DNA from: Nereocystis luetkeana
Taxonomy: Eukaryota > Sar > Phaeophyceae > Laminariales > Laminariaceae
DNA length: 64,000 nt
Reading direction: 5' to 3'
Assembly (NCBI GenBank): GCA_031213475.1
Contig: JARUPZ010000016.1
Span: forward strand, 5,089,491 to 5,153,490
Positions 11,050-22,122 of the stretch are shown here, in pieces; the stretch's first letter is position 1, and every line of letters starts with the position of its first letter. The notes below the pieces were generated by a model that ran no database searches, had not been told where the DNA came from, and saw only the letters and a list, made by a program, of their open reading frames with translations. A program made the position numbers and the translations under genes.

Positions 11050-12645
11050 CCTGCCGGCATTATTGTTATTGTTGTTGTTGTTGTTGCTGTTGCTGTCGTC
11101 GTTACCGCCCACAATATCCTCACACGCACTATTAATAGGTGATTCCAGCGGGCAGGCTTGCTGCCAATACATCGAGTTTTCAGTATGTGTGCCACTATTG
11201 GTAGCGGCAGGAGGTGGTGCAATGTCCCTGCAAACACCAGCCGGTGCGGGGCTGCTCGTTTTTTTGTTTTCTCTACCCAGATATGTCGAACAAACGGACT
11301 GCTGCCGAGTTCAAGAAGATGCAGAGGGAAGGCTGACGGCAGATAAAGAGAATTGGCCATGTTCAGAAGGATAGGTGTTGTTGCATGTTTGTGTATGATG
11401 GTGGTCTACTGCAGGTTGGCTATTGCCGTTGCTTATTTCCCTTGCTTACAAGGAAGACCCCCTCTTACTGCTACCTCTCATATGCCAAGTACCTGGTAGA
11501 CTATCGCTCTAATGATATGTAGGTGTTCTCTATTAATAGAACACTACCTGTTGTTGTCAGGCGTGTTTTCCGTAGCGTGCCACCAAGAGGCGGGTGTAGT
11601 GAAGCGGATTGAAATACACAGGTGATTTTCCTGGGGCTGACGTACTTCGGTTCCCGCCCCGAGACTGCTACGAGTAATAGCTTCGTTCGTGGCGACGGAA
11701 ACAAACGCGCGCCGTGTGCATCGAATTCGACTGCGAGTAGGAGTACGATAATGGGTTTCTTCGCTCCTGCGATTTTTCCAAGATTTTTAGCAAGGCCAAG
11801 TAGGACAGATGGATGTACCAACCCGAGCTACGCACGAGTACAACTACGAGTACTGCAGTACAGCAGTACTGTAGTACACGCAGGTGTATGATCAAAGCCC
11901 GCGAGAAGTAGCGTGAATCACTCCGGACACTTTGGGTACCACCTTGAAGACCGCACGTGCAACACGGCTACAAGCAATGATACGGATTTCAACGGATTTT
12001 GTTCCTCGCACCCTTTGTGACGATCCATAAACTTCTGCGGGCACGTGGTGTCTTTCCCCGTTGCTGAGCGCACAGCTGCATCAGCCTCAGGGTGCAGCGA
12101 TAGCAGTGCGTCGAGGTTGCCCTTTTTCGCAGTTCGAGTATCGTGTGGAAGCGCAGCCGTCGCTTGTTCAGTGCGGCTTGTTGCCTATCAAGGAAGATAT
12201 CGGGGTGTATCGCGCAGCCCGGGTCGCCATAGGGCACAGTTAGACGGCTACGCAGGAGTACGTATGACACACATACGAGCAGTTCAATTGGATTGCCACT
12301 TCAAACGCTTGTGGGTCGTGCAAGGCACTCGTTCGCGCAGCAGCGGCGTGTTGAAGTCGCGGATACATTGGACACTTCACAAGCGCTGATTGGAGAGACA
12401 TCTCCCCACCAACCGCGTTCAGTGTCGAGGTGTGCTCTGTTGCTAGTATTTTATCCTAAATTCGCTGTGGTTGTTTTGTTTCTTGTACTTACTGTAGATA
12501 GACATACAGCGCATACCGTACATGTAGCCACAGATTACAGCAGCAGTAATAGAGCCTATGTCAGCAAATAGTGTAGTATCTGATACGCCCCAGGTACGCA
12601 CCAGGACTGGAACGTCCTGATTGTAATCGGTAAGAAGGCGCATAC
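11050..12645. other. Stretch without a confident gene
   Basis: Contains a GTTGTT microsatellite near 11065-11095 and a splice-acceptor-like polypyrimidine tract with CAG at about 11255-11280. After it come two competing short frames. It also has a cluster of palindromic CAGTACTG words near 11848-11876. Nothing here is strong enough to annotate as a gene. Confidence 0.4.
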
Positions 12646-12836
12646 CTGTGACAGAGAGTGCTCGGCGTCTTCGAGGGAGCTCTTCTCGAGCTTGTGGTAT
12701 AGTGATACGGAGGAGAAGGAGGAGGAGGGATCGACGGCTCGCTCTCCGTAGTCTCGAGATGACCCACGTGCGCTTCCGGCGCGCCGTCGGCAATGACAGG
12801 CAGGACCACCGTGACCACGACGACGATGACCACCAC
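12646..12836 (-). CDS. Candidate exon with a hydrophobic, membrane-type segment
   Basis: Minus-strand exon candidate between an acceptor (TAG at 12839-12837) and a donor (CAG/GTATGC at 12646). It encodes a Val-rich hydrophobic run (VVVIVVVVTVVLPVIA) followed by an acidic and then a Pro/Ser-rich stretch (IPPPPSPP). The strong G/C bias at third positions in the first half supports this frame. Two other frames are also open across the region, and no flanking exon was identified. It could be a single-pass membrane protein fragment. Confidence 0.25.
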
Positions 12837-13595
12837 CTACACTGTGGTGCCCAGCTACTGCAGGAACTTGAACCATTTTCCTGCTCCAGCTTTCTTGGAC
12901 TACAGTTGTACTGACCGCTACTACTGCTGCTCGCAGTGGCTGGCTCTCCTTTCAAGCACGGAACTCAATTGAATGTCCATGTCTATGGTGCCTTCAGTGG
13001 ACTCTGATTAATCGCTTATTTTAAAGTGTGTCCCGTTCGTTGTCGTTATGCCACAGTTGGAAGCCTGTTTACGCATGGCGTTGACTAGGGGAAAGCTGCA
13101 GAGAGCGACCGGCACACCAAGGGAGCAGAGAGGCAAGTATCCGATGCAAGATTTCATGAACCGACAACAAATAATTCGGTGCGGTGAAATAGTAAGTCGA
13201 AAGCAACAGCAAGCGACGAAGTAGACGATTGTTGTCGTCCGCCGATCCCCCCCTCCCCCCATCAATCTAACCGTCAAAGGTTCAAAACGGTCGAGCCGGC
13301 TGCAAGTGCTGTGTTACAGTACCCGTTTGTCTCGTACGGTCTACGAGTCTACGAATAGACCAGCATAATTCAATTTTTCGGTTACAATAAACGCGGCGGG
13401 ATCCGACACGAAACCTGACAGTGCCGCGACGCTGACGAGGCAGGAGGCAGGTGAGGTGGTCACCGTCAGAGCACTCAAAAGCGTCAGACGAGCAAACCAA
13501 GCTCACGGCTTAGAACATCACATACCCAAGAGCTCATCCCGCACTTCGACTGTAGAGCTGCTCCTGTATTGAAAGCTAGAGAACCAGAGGAGGCA

Positions 13596-14441
13596 ATGGC
13601 AACCACCCACTTGGCCGCGCTATTCGCCCTGCTGATGGCGATTGTCTCTGTAGAAGGTGAGAACAAGCTAGGATGTGTGCTGTCGTAGATCCTCGGGTGG
13701 AGCCCATACACATATAAGAGCAAAATTCAAAGTCGGTACGTATCCGTGTCCCGTGTGTGTGTTCTTTCTACCCAGATCGACATCCAGCACTTCCCTGCGT
13801 CCGTGCCGTTTCTTCAGCTTATAGACAAACAAGCTCATGCATCGTTTTTTCCAGCCATCACAGACGCGCCTACAGCATGGCGTGCTAAACTGGTACCAGG
13901 TATTGCTGTAGATGGCTTGCTGATCGCTGCTGTGCCGCTGAGCTGTCGTACTGAGTTGCGCGGCCGCTGGTTTACGGCGCGACCGCACAACGGAGCCAGA
14001 GCAGATACGCGCACAGCGCACGCGCTCCCCTGTTCTGGTGGGTCCATGCTGCGTGTTTGTCCATACTCCTCTGCATGGATACGTGTATAGTGATCTGCAT
14101 CCTCTCGAGTCTCTAATGCTCCCTGTGTATAGCCCTTGTACACCAGGTAGTAGGTACAACTCAACCCCTTTGGAACCGCAGTCCCGTTTCGGGGACAGAC
14201 TACTCGGAATTTGATTGGTTTCTCCCCAAAACGGGACTGCGGTTTTAAAAGGGTGTACGAGCTTTCAGGGTACGATGTACCTGTACCTGATACTCGAACG
14301 GGTCGTTTCGAGCCAATCTCTGCAGCACAGCCGTACAGCAGTCCCAAGCTCCGCGTGCTTGTGCTACCCGTGCCCGTAGGCCTGAAGATTCGGGGAGAGC
14401 GCTCTCTTGCTATGCATTCTAAGCAACCACGACTCCCTCAG
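13596..14441 (+). CDS. Short secreted protein, three candidate exons, 3' end unresolved
   Basis: Exon 1 (13596-13656) encodes a textbook signal peptide, MATTHLAALFALLMAIVSVE, ending at a GTGAG donor in phase 1. Exon 2 (13855-13899) follows a TTTTTTCCAG acceptor and reads AITDAPTAWRAKLVP in matching phase. Exon 3 (14380-14441) reads GLKIRGERSLAMHSKQPRLP and ends before GTTTGG in phase 0. Phases agree at both joins. No domain is recognisable and no stop codon was reached. A further 15-bp exon near 14553 is possible but speculative. The second intron carries a family C hairpin element. Exon 1 is the best supported part. Confidence 0.4.
14162..14255. mobile_element. Hairpin MITE family C, copy 1
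   Basis: Inverted arms: GAACCGCAGTCCCGTTTCGG on the left, and AAAACGGGACTGCGGTTTT on the right. Flanking AACCCCTTT and AAAAGGGT form the outer ends. The loop contains ACTCGGAATTTGATTGG, shared with the copies at 35168 and 37176. No ORF. Confidence 0.75.
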
Positions 14442-14799
14442 GTTTGGCTGTCGTCATGTCCAGTACTTTTACACGTCCGAGCTGCTGTTCTATCTGTTCA
14501 TCGTTACGTACGTCTACGTAATGGTCACTTGTTTTTACGACTCTTGACACAGCCTTCCACTACCAAGGTAAACGACAGTCACAGGACACAGTACAAGGAA
14601 TCTCAGTGTCTAGTCCAATCTTGCTATTGCTTGAAAGTTCCTTGTATATTTGCATCCGGAGCGGTATGTGAGTTGTCTCGGTTGTATCATGGTATTCATA
14701 GCACTGCTGTTTGCGAATTCTGTGTTTCTGTGCTGTAGATGATACCGTCCTTTGCTGCACGTTGTATGTATCGTGCATGTACCAGGTATCATGCTTGAA

Positions 14800-15172
14800 T
14801 CGAGGCGCGCGAGCGCGACGAGGCGGGCCTTTTTTTCTTGGTTTTCCAAGGGAAAAAAGCCAAAGTTGCACAACAATTTGTACGAGATTAGGATGCCTTG
14901 TTTCAAGTTTCTCTGTATGTGTGTGTTTCGACATTTTGTTCGGCCACGTTTGTCCACCGCGCTCAACGCGCACGGCACCAATGCCAGTCCCGGCGGGCTC
15001 TGGGCACACACACTAACGAAACCTTCTCGTGCTGATGCGGTTGTAAGTCGTTCGGAGTTGGTCGAGCTATTAATAGGTGCGGCAACGTGTGTAGGCACAT
15101 GGCTGGGCCATGGTTCGAAAAAAAATAGAACCGTGTAATATCATATCGGGTTTCGTTTTTTAGTTCCACTGT
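14800..15172 (-). repeat. SINE-like repeat, copy 1
   Basis: About 370 bp matched in the opposite orientation at 53310-53725. Shared words are GGCGCGCGAGCGCGA, TTCCAAGGGAAAAA, CATTTTGTTCGGCCACG, GGCACCAATGCCAGTCCC, GAAACCTTCTCGTGCTGATG and ACATGGCTGGGC. No ORF is conserved between copies. A dispersed non-coding element such as a SINE is likely, but I could not identify convincing A/B boxes. Confidence 0.6.
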
Positions 15173-15539
15173 ACCTAACGAAAGTCAACTCTACGAGTAC
15201 TCGTGGGCAAAATGTGCCTGTTCACAGCAACGTTCGGGCCCTGTCCCTCAGACATGCTGCAGGTGGTATTATCAGGCCCGCCCTCCTACTGATGAGGGGG
15301 AGGAAAGCAGGAGAAGCTCTGCTGTAGATGTCGCACAGCACTGGTGGCACCTGCTACGAGAAGCTCTCTCTTTCGAACACATTTTCTGTAGGTCGGTGCA
15401 GATTTTTCGTGCTCAAATTATGCCGAATCTCGGGTTGGGGAACCAACACACACAAAAAAAAATCGAGTACGTGTACGAAGGGTTCAAGGGTACGGACACG
15501 CCGAGCGTACAGCGACGCTGACCCTGGCCTCGTGTGCCC

Positions 15540-15549
15540 CACTGCTGCT

Positions 15550-15586
<37 letters not shown>

Positions 15587-15615
15587 TGCCGCCGCCACGT
15601 CTGCTGCTGCTGACG
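15540..15615. repeat. (CTG)n microsatellite
   Basis: More than a dozen CTG units with a few interruptions (TTG, CCG). The stretch is upstream of the SANT-like gene and probably non-coding. Confidence 0.8.
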
Positions 15616-15992
15616 ATTGTTTTTGTCTTGAAAGAATGAACCCGAACGCCACGGCACAAAGACCGCGTACGTAAATGTTCGTTCGTGTTGGTTCAGCACA
15701 ACAATCCGTATTCGCCCAGCATGATGCATCGCAAATTTGACTACTGCTGGTGCTGAGGTCACGCCTCATTCCCACCAGTTACCACTGTTGTACGAGTACG
15801 TCACCATTGTTTTGTTTTTAAAGACGAGCATACCTCGGCCACACAACCCTGCCGCGCCGAACCCTCTGTTTACTCTCAGGCTTCGGCTTGAGCGCACCAC
15901 GACCGACCGCCCATATCCGGCGGACATTCGCCGAAACTTCAGCATCGTCGTCGTCAGGGATTCGACGACGAAATTCGGCTACCTCGACCGCG

Positions 15993-18304
15993 ATGTTTTT
16001 CGACTTCGGGAAGAAAAAGACGAGCGACGTGAACGCAAGGCCCGTCGCCGGGGGGACTGTGAAGGGAGGCAAGAAGGTGAGCGTGTAGCATTTCGACGTT
16101 TGATATTTCGTTTTGGACGCTCTCTTTTTATGTTCAAACATTACAAACGTCGGACAGATAGATCATCTACAGGTAATTCCCACTTTATGATCTAGATCAT
16201 TGAGGGAGATAGATCCCTGATCTGTATGATCTATTAGTAGTTCACATCGCCGGGTGGGAGACAGATAATCTGCATGACCTACAGCAGTACATATTTCCTG
16301 GGGTGGGCCTGTACTGTATAGATCCTGCAAAGCATCTCACAACGGCAGGTTAGGATCTAGATGAGATATCTGTAGATGATCTATCTGATCTGCAGATGGT
16401 CTGTTCGACGTGTCAAAAGTTAACGTTGTGTACCGGCCCCACTCTCACGGCGTCCCAACCTCAGCTATGGTTGTCCCCAAACAAAGTGTGTCACCTGGTG
16501 TTCGTCTGCTCGACGTCACCCGCGTGCGCCCTGCTAGCACCTACTACAAGAGCTATTTATGCCTCTCAGCTCTCAACCGCAGATAAAAAAGCCCACCACA
16601 GCAAAGAGCAAGTATGTGTGTAGATTACGTACGAATTACCTTCCCGTCCTTCCTGTCTTCGCCCGCCTGCGCCGCTCGCTGCACCGCACCTGAACCACGG
16701 GATAAAAACGAAGGTTTGTACTCGTCCGAGTGTTTCGAAATAGTAGTCTACCCTTGGCCCGAAACTGCGCGACACTACAGTGACCTCGCCAGTTGACTAT
16801 CTGGTTGAAAATGATACGATGTGTCCTAGCTAACCGAATCGCAGGTACGTCTCCTTTATCGCTATGGGCTCCGTGCTACACTCTTCCCGAACAATGCCTG
16901 AGCGTGTTCAATACGTACGCGGGTCACGCCCGTCCCACCAGGTGCTTGACTCACACCACTCGAACCTCCCTCACGACAAACCCCGAATCTCTTTCCTTTT
17001 CGATTCAGTCGTTTTACCCAATCCTCTCCTTTCATTCCGAAATGTTCTTACCCCGACCCCCGGATTTCCACTTATTTTCCCGGCCTCTGCCTCCTCCCTC
17101 GGCGTGTCGACTGATTTCCAGACCAAAATAGTTCAGGAGGTTAGCCCCGCGTTGCAGCGACAGCGAGAAGCCGCACAGAAGAAGGTCGTGGCTCGAAAGG
17201 CTACCAGGAAGACTGAGGGTGTCTTCACTCCGCCGCAGGTTAGTCCGCGTCGGAAAATAACCGACGCTTTTCAGCCGAACTGTGGCATCAGGTTGCACGA
17301 GCAGCATAGCAGCAGCGGAAGGAGGAGTTGAAGTGGCAGTAGTGGTCGAAGTAATACTTATGGAAGCAGTGGGGTTGGCAGTAGTAGTAATGGTAGTCAT
17401 AGTAGTAGCGGTAGTGGCATTATTAGCAGTAGCAGCAGCAGTAGTATTAGTAGTATTACGGGGGGCCATAGTTAACAACACCAAATATTGTTGGTAAAAA
17501 TTGTTAGACATAAAGGTTTTTATGTATGCCATGGGTCCTGTTAACTATGGCCCCCCAGTAATAGCAGTAGTAGCGGTAGTTTAGAAGCAATACCAGTATA
17601 ATAGTTGTAGTAGTAGCAACAATAGTAGCACCGGGAATACAGGACATGTGTTCTGAAAACGAGCGACATGATGATCACAACTGACATGCCAATACTTGCG
17701 AGAAAACCGGAACAAGTAAGGGAAGTGACCCAAGTGCTCTCCCTGTCATGTTGAGCAGAAGCTACGAGTACCTCTATTTAAGGCATTGAAAAATGGGAAA
17801 TCAACCGAGATTCGTTCCGCGGATGTGGTTTTCTTTTGTTCGTTTCTTGTCCTTCCGTTTTCCGTTTCGTTTTTCGTGCTTCATCTTTCACCATTCTTCG
17901 CACGCTACAGTAGCAGTGCGTACACCAATATATGTGGCGTGTGATCTGAGCCCTCCCCCGACCCCTCGCCCGCCCAACCCTCTCCTCCTCCCCTCAACGA
18001 CGACGATGGACGGGCATGCACCCAAGAACAGTTCGAAGCCTTCAAGAAAGCGCGAAAAGAGGTCCCCTCCGGCAGCGGCGACGCGTACTGGCAAAAGATA
18101 GCCGCCAAGGTGCCGGGACAGAACGCGGCGGCCTGCAAGAGAGTGGCGGAGTCGATGCTGTTCGAGGCCGCGGTGGGCTCGAAGAGCAACTATTTCGGCG
18201 GTTACATCGAAGTCAACGAGACCCCGGACTATGTCGACCCGGAGGCGGACATCATGTTCAAGATCAACAAATTGTTTGGCCGGACAAAGAAAGGCGCGGA
18301 ATAA
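15993..18304 (+). CDS. Small SANT/Myb-like domain protein
   Basis: Three exons, 184 residues: 15993-16076, 17122-17238 and 17951-18304 (TAA). All joins are phase 0, with GTGAGC and GTTAGT donors and TTTCCAG and CTGAG acceptors. An in-frame TGA just upstream fixes how far exon 3 can extend. The N-terminus is short and basic (MFFDFGKKK). Exon 2 is a Lys/Arg/Gln-rich helix. Exon 3 carries a SANT/Myb-like helical domain: TQEQFEAFKKARKEVPSGSG, then AYWQKIAAKVPGQNAAACK. This matches the E-Q-F and W-x-x-I-A-x-x-V-P-G pattern of SANT domains; the usual first Trp is Cys here. A conserved-looking C-terminal tail follows. SANT domains bind histone tails or DNA, so a chromatin or chaperone role is inferred; the ortholog is unknown. 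Intron 1 holds an AGATC-family element and intron 2 a family A MITE. Confidence 0.65.
16146..16414 (+). mobile_element. AGATC-family element, copy 2
   Basis: Inverted ends AACGTCGGACAGATAGATC and GGTCTGTTCGACGTGT bracket the ordered family blocks: ATTCCCAC, TGATCTAGATC, CTGATCTGTATGATCT, a GGTGGGAG block, CTGCATGA-CTACAG, TTTCCTGGG and GATCCTGCA. The well-matched ends make this a good reference for the terminal inverted repeats. Confidence 0.75.
17454..17562. mobile_element. MITE family A, copy 3
   Basis: Ends TATTACGGGGGGCCATAG and CTATGGCCCCCCAGTAATA form an inverted repeat. The compensating GGCC/GGCC change in both arms suggests the arms evolve together. It lies in intron 2 of the SANT-like gene. 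Confidence 0.85.
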
Positions 18305-19439
18305 TAGTGGAACACCAGTTTTTTTTTTTTCCATTTTCCAATGTTTTCAGCTGGTTCTGTTTTTACGTTATCCTCATTCGGGGGCGGGGGGGGGGCGTAC
18401 TCATTGGTTGCTTGCATCAGCCATTTCACCTTAGACCCCCCCCCCGGCGGGGGCGGGGTGGGGCGTACTCGTTTGTTGCTTGCATCAGTCGTGTCACCTT
18501 AGACCACAAATTATTTCGCGACCGCGGGGGTGGGGAGGTGTACTGCATGGCCGTAGTCGTATGGGCGGGGGGGCGGGGTTGTAAGATGTTGTTTTCCCTT
18601 TAAACTGTGATGGCGTTATGAGACTGCTGAAGTTGAAGCGGGACAATTACTGCATTCGTAGAGGAGTTTAATGTCCCCCCCCCCCCCCCCTCCCCCAGGG
18701 GCCTTCTTGGTTTCCGGCCTTGAAGCTAAAAGTGCGCACTTTTGACATTATTTTCGCTGTCAAGTGTGTGCAATGTTTTGTTTTTTTCACATATTGATAA
18801 CCTTAACGCAAGCAATTTCTGTCGAGCGCGACGCGGTCTTGCTGGCGTTAACGGATTATTCCCCGGAACGTTCCCCGCGATCCGGACGGACGGACGGACG
18901 GACGATACTGAACGATCGGTCCCACGATATGTTTCATTATAGATGATGCAGATCGGCATCGTCGCTGGTTGCGAGGTTGATTTTGGAGAGGTTTTGTTTA
19001 TTTGAAGCGGCTTTTTCCGCGGAGACCGGGTATCGTTCTACTGCACGTGGGATTATTTGGACGCTTTTGGAGGGGGGAGGGCTCTGGTATTTGGTTATTT
19101 GTCTTGCGCATTGCGCTGTGAGGCACAACGGGGAAGGACGGTTATCTACGGCCTAAAAACGAACATGTATTGAGTCACAGTATTTTGTTACAGCACGAAT
19201 GCCACACAAAATCATTTACATGACGAGCACCGATCATGTGAACACTATTTTACTACGGATATGCCCTCGGATTATTTACTTCTTTGTGTGAGGTCTTCCG
19301 TATCTCGAAGTGCAAAAGCCCCCGTTTCGTGAAAAACAAAATGTCATAAAATGGTGTATGGGTGAGTTTTACGTCTGTTTACGGTATTGCCACGAACCAC
19401 CACGGTCAGAATACATCCCACCATTCGGGCGCTCATTGT

Positions 19440-19695
19440 GTATTATCGGGGGGTCAATAATTAAGGCGTTCAAAAAAAGGAAAAGAGCGAGCTACCGCTA
19501 TATCTTCCCCAACGAGGGGTGTATACTCGATCTCATGCATGGCCGTAGTCGCATGACAAAAAACCCTCGCATCCCTACAATGCCGGGACGGAGCATGTCG
19601 GGTTTTCACCGACCAGGCAGACACTGCTTGCACCAAGCGCGAAGCGCCGTGAGGTGTATGGCGAGCCGCATGACGGGTGAGCTGCATCCTACTAA
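19440..19695 (+). repeat. CATGCATGG-CCGTAGTCG family repeat, long copy
   Basis: Carries GAGCGAGCTACCGCTATATC, CCCCAACGAGGGG, CATGCATGGCCGTAGTCGCA, CCCTCGCATCCCTACAATGC, CGGGACGGAGCATGTCGGGT, TTTTCACCGACCAGGCAGA and CACCAAGCGCGAAGCGCCGT. The same words in reverse orientation occur at 28386-28560, and in forward orientation at 20060-20300. This copy best shows the full word order. Confidence 0.65.
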
Positions 19696-20024
19696 GAACC
19701 GCTTGTGAGGCGGGCTTGCACACGGATGACGGCTTCAAAGATGTGATTTAATTTCCGGTATGGTCACTTTCAGAGACAGCAATAGGAGTACCATGTAACT
19801 GCCTCTTTGGGTGCCTTGCCATATAAACACTACGTGATGCGGTCAATTCCCTTGCGCGGAGTAAAGGCTATTTACATCGCACAAATGATCTAACTCGACG
19901 ACTAGCTGTGGGCTACCGCCAAGAAAAAAAAACACAAAGGGTACCGTGGTTGTCAAGCTCTCACGTAGTGAGCGGCATGTTTTACAGTGTCGTTGTCAAC
20001 CGACGCCAACCCAACCTATATAAT

Positions 20025-20300
20025 AGGGGGGGGGGGGGATCGAAACTGCATTCGGAACGTGGAAAGCGAGCTATAATACCGCTACATCCCCAGCGAGGGA
20101 GGGGGAGGGTTGATTGTGCTCGGTATAAGTATCGTGCATGGCTGTGGTCGTGTGACCGTAGACCCTCGCATCCATACAATGCCGGGACGGAGCGCGTCGG
20201 GTTTTCACCGACCAGGCAGATACTCATTATTATGCATGGCCGCAGTCGTAGTAGGACCATAGACCCTCGCGGCATCGTTGAAAAGACAAAACACGAAATC
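20025..20300 (+). repeat. CATGCATGG-CCGTAGTCG family repeat, tandem copy
   Basis: Starts with a G13-type run and the GAGCTATAATACCGCTACAT block, then GTGCATGGCTGTGGTCGTGT, CAATGCCGGGACGGAGCGCG and TTTTCACCGACCAGGCAGA. A second shortened ATGCATGGCCGCAGTCGTAG unit follows at 20233. No ORF. Confidence 0.6.
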
Positions 20301-20769
20301 TCCCGGGCTTTGCCGCGGAACAGGCGGCCATATTGTCGCCCGAACTAATTCCAGCGATGCACGGGAAGGGGGTTCGGGTTGGACGAATTAAATGAGGCAA
20401 CAAATGACGGGTGCGACGAACGGCAAGTGAGGCACAAAACATGGCTAATTGAATTGAAACCCGGCCACAAATCCCGGAGCAGTCGTCGCGAGAGACGACC
20501 GGCGCACTGCAACAATATACAGCTCATATTATGTGTAGGGAATTCGGCGCCCGAATCGGAGTGGACATCGTTCGTAGCCCTGTGCGGAAAGGACGTCAAA
20601 CCGAGTCGGGAAAACGGGTGACAACCGAATGCAGCGATCGGTGGGGGGGTGAAAATCAAGGTATTCACATCTGTCTTTCTGCGCCTCGAGATTCGTGTTC
20701 GGTCCGTTGCGTTGGATCTCCCGTACACACGTGCTATATAGTACAATTCGACGCCAATCAATAAGAGAA

Positions 20770-21180
20770 AAGCTGAAGTCTTCTCGCGATCAAAAGGCCT
20801 TGCACGAACCGTGGTGAGGAGGGGGGGGGGGGGGGGGAAGGTACTCATTCGTTGCTCGCCTTAGTCTTTGATCATTGTCCACGCATCCCTTTCGAGACGG
20901 AGCAGCACCGTTCCTACTCCTAATAATGGAGACACCCTCCAACACCTGGGCGTTAGAACGTTGTTTCCATATACTAGTAGTGCATACCAAGGTACGAACT
21001 CTTTGCTAATCCTATCCCTTCCTGCTTCGCCGCCTGTGTCCACCATCTATCTCCTAGGTTAGGACGGGGAGCCTGCTTCGTGACCCCGGATCTGAGTTAC
21101 CACCGGGAGGGAGAGAACAAAGAAGGACGAACTTAGTGAATGCGATAAGAAACGAAGAAAATAAAACCCAATAGAAATAG
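20770..21180 (+). repeat. Composite repeat with TCTTCTCGCGAT start and CCGGATCTGAGTTAC end
   Basis: Begins with GTCTTCTCGCGATCAAAAGG and contains a G20-like run, GGTACTCATTCGTTGCTCGC and TTCCATATACTA. It ends with TGACCCCGGATCTGAGTTAC and a purine-rich GAGAGAA tail. Related ends occur at 30410-30600, 31555-31690 (reverse) and 57850-57990. Non-coding. Confidence 0.55.
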
Positions 21181-21244
21181 ATTTGCAAACACCAATAACG
21201 ACGAACAGCCCCCGTAGAAAAAACGTCTCGTTGTCACGAGTTAT

Positions 21245-21352
21245 TATTACGGGGGACCATAGTTAATAGGACCTATGGTACACATAAACACCTATATATT
21301 TGGCCATTTTTACTAACAATATTTGGTCCTATTAACTATGGTCCCCCGTGAT
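21245..21352. mobile_element. MITE family A, copy 4 (near-perfect inverted repeat)
   Basis: Ends TATTACGGGGGACCATAGTT and AACTATGGTCCCCCGTGATA are almost perfectly complementary. Subterminal AATAGGACC pairs with GGTCCTATT. The middle carries TGTACC / TATATATTTGG and TTTTTACTAACAATATTTGG. This copy and the one at 56572 are the least diverged in the window. Confidence 0.9.
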
Positions 21353-21447
21353 AGGCGGGTGCGAAAAAGCTTATTTTGTCTCCGGGTCGCCCAGCAAAAC
21401 GCACCAAATAAACTCCCCATCGATTGTCGTACGCGCCATGGTTTTCT

Positions 21448-21656
21448 CTATAGCCGCCACCACACGGTAAAACCGTCGTCTCCGCCTTTGTATCCGAAGT
21501 TTGGCGTCTTCGTCGGGAAAGGCACCGCACAGCAGCAGTGCTGCAGCGACGAAGAAGCCAATCCGCGCGCAGCCGGGATCGGGTGCGAGAAAACGTCCAC
21601 CCTTACCTCGTCGAGAAACTTCCCGCTTTGTAGCGTCACAGCCAACTCGGCCTCTC
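21448..21656 (-). CDS. Orphan 3' exon of an unrecognised gene
   Basis: A minus-strand frame with strong G/C third-position bias runs from an acceptor-like CCGCCAG (before 21656) to TAG at 21448. It includes REAELAVTLQSGKFLDE and ends in PNFGYKGGDDGFTVWWRL. A GTAAGG donor after LDE and a CTGCAG acceptor 66 nt later could remove an in-frame intron, so the exact product is uncertain. No upstream exon was found. A family A MITE lies about 100 bp past the stop. It may be a broken gene or the tail of one I could not assemble. Confidence 0.35.
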
Positions 21657-22122
21657 TGGCGGGGTTCAGGCAGGCAGGCAGGCAGACAGGCGGGTAGTTT
21701 GTCGGTGTGGTTGTTCGTAGAGCTGGCCCCTACCGTCGGTAGCACACAAGACAACACACCCACTGCTGTAGCGATCTTCCGAGCCGAGGTTCCCTGAAGA
21801 GGCGTGGTACAACAACGGCTTTCGGTTTTTGATTCTCAACACTGATTACGTTTGAACAACTGTTAACGTTTGAAGATCATTATTAGTGTTTTACTATGTT
21901 TATGCTTTTTAGTGATAAAGTTAGCGAGGCTTAGGGATTTTGTTGATCGAGTTGCACTGTTAGTTTTTCTACAAATCGCGTTTTTGACGACTTATTACTA
22001 CATGACTTACTGATAAATATAGAGCTCTGAAGTGAGGAGCCTCAGAAACATCAGAGCGCCATGCTCCTCGCGAAAGCTGTCGCGGTACGAACGTTGTTGG
22101 TCATTCGCCAGGTCGAAATATG

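Larger units (their letters stand above)
18305..21447. other. Repeat-dominated stretch
   Basis: No gene found. It holds several copies of the CATGCATGG-CCGTAGTCG family (about 18385-18565, 19440-19690, 20025-20300, 20815-21060) and long G or C homopolymers. There is a GGAC tetramer run at 18888-18905, a CCCGGATCTGAGTTAC block near 21082-21100, and a family A MITE at 21245-21352. Confidence 0.6.

Noticed and set aside
11281-11332. First exon reading MSNKRTAAEFKKMQREG
   Set aside because: A strong polypyrimidine tract precedes it, and it looks like an E2 N-terminal helix, but the frame stops at once and no donor follows.
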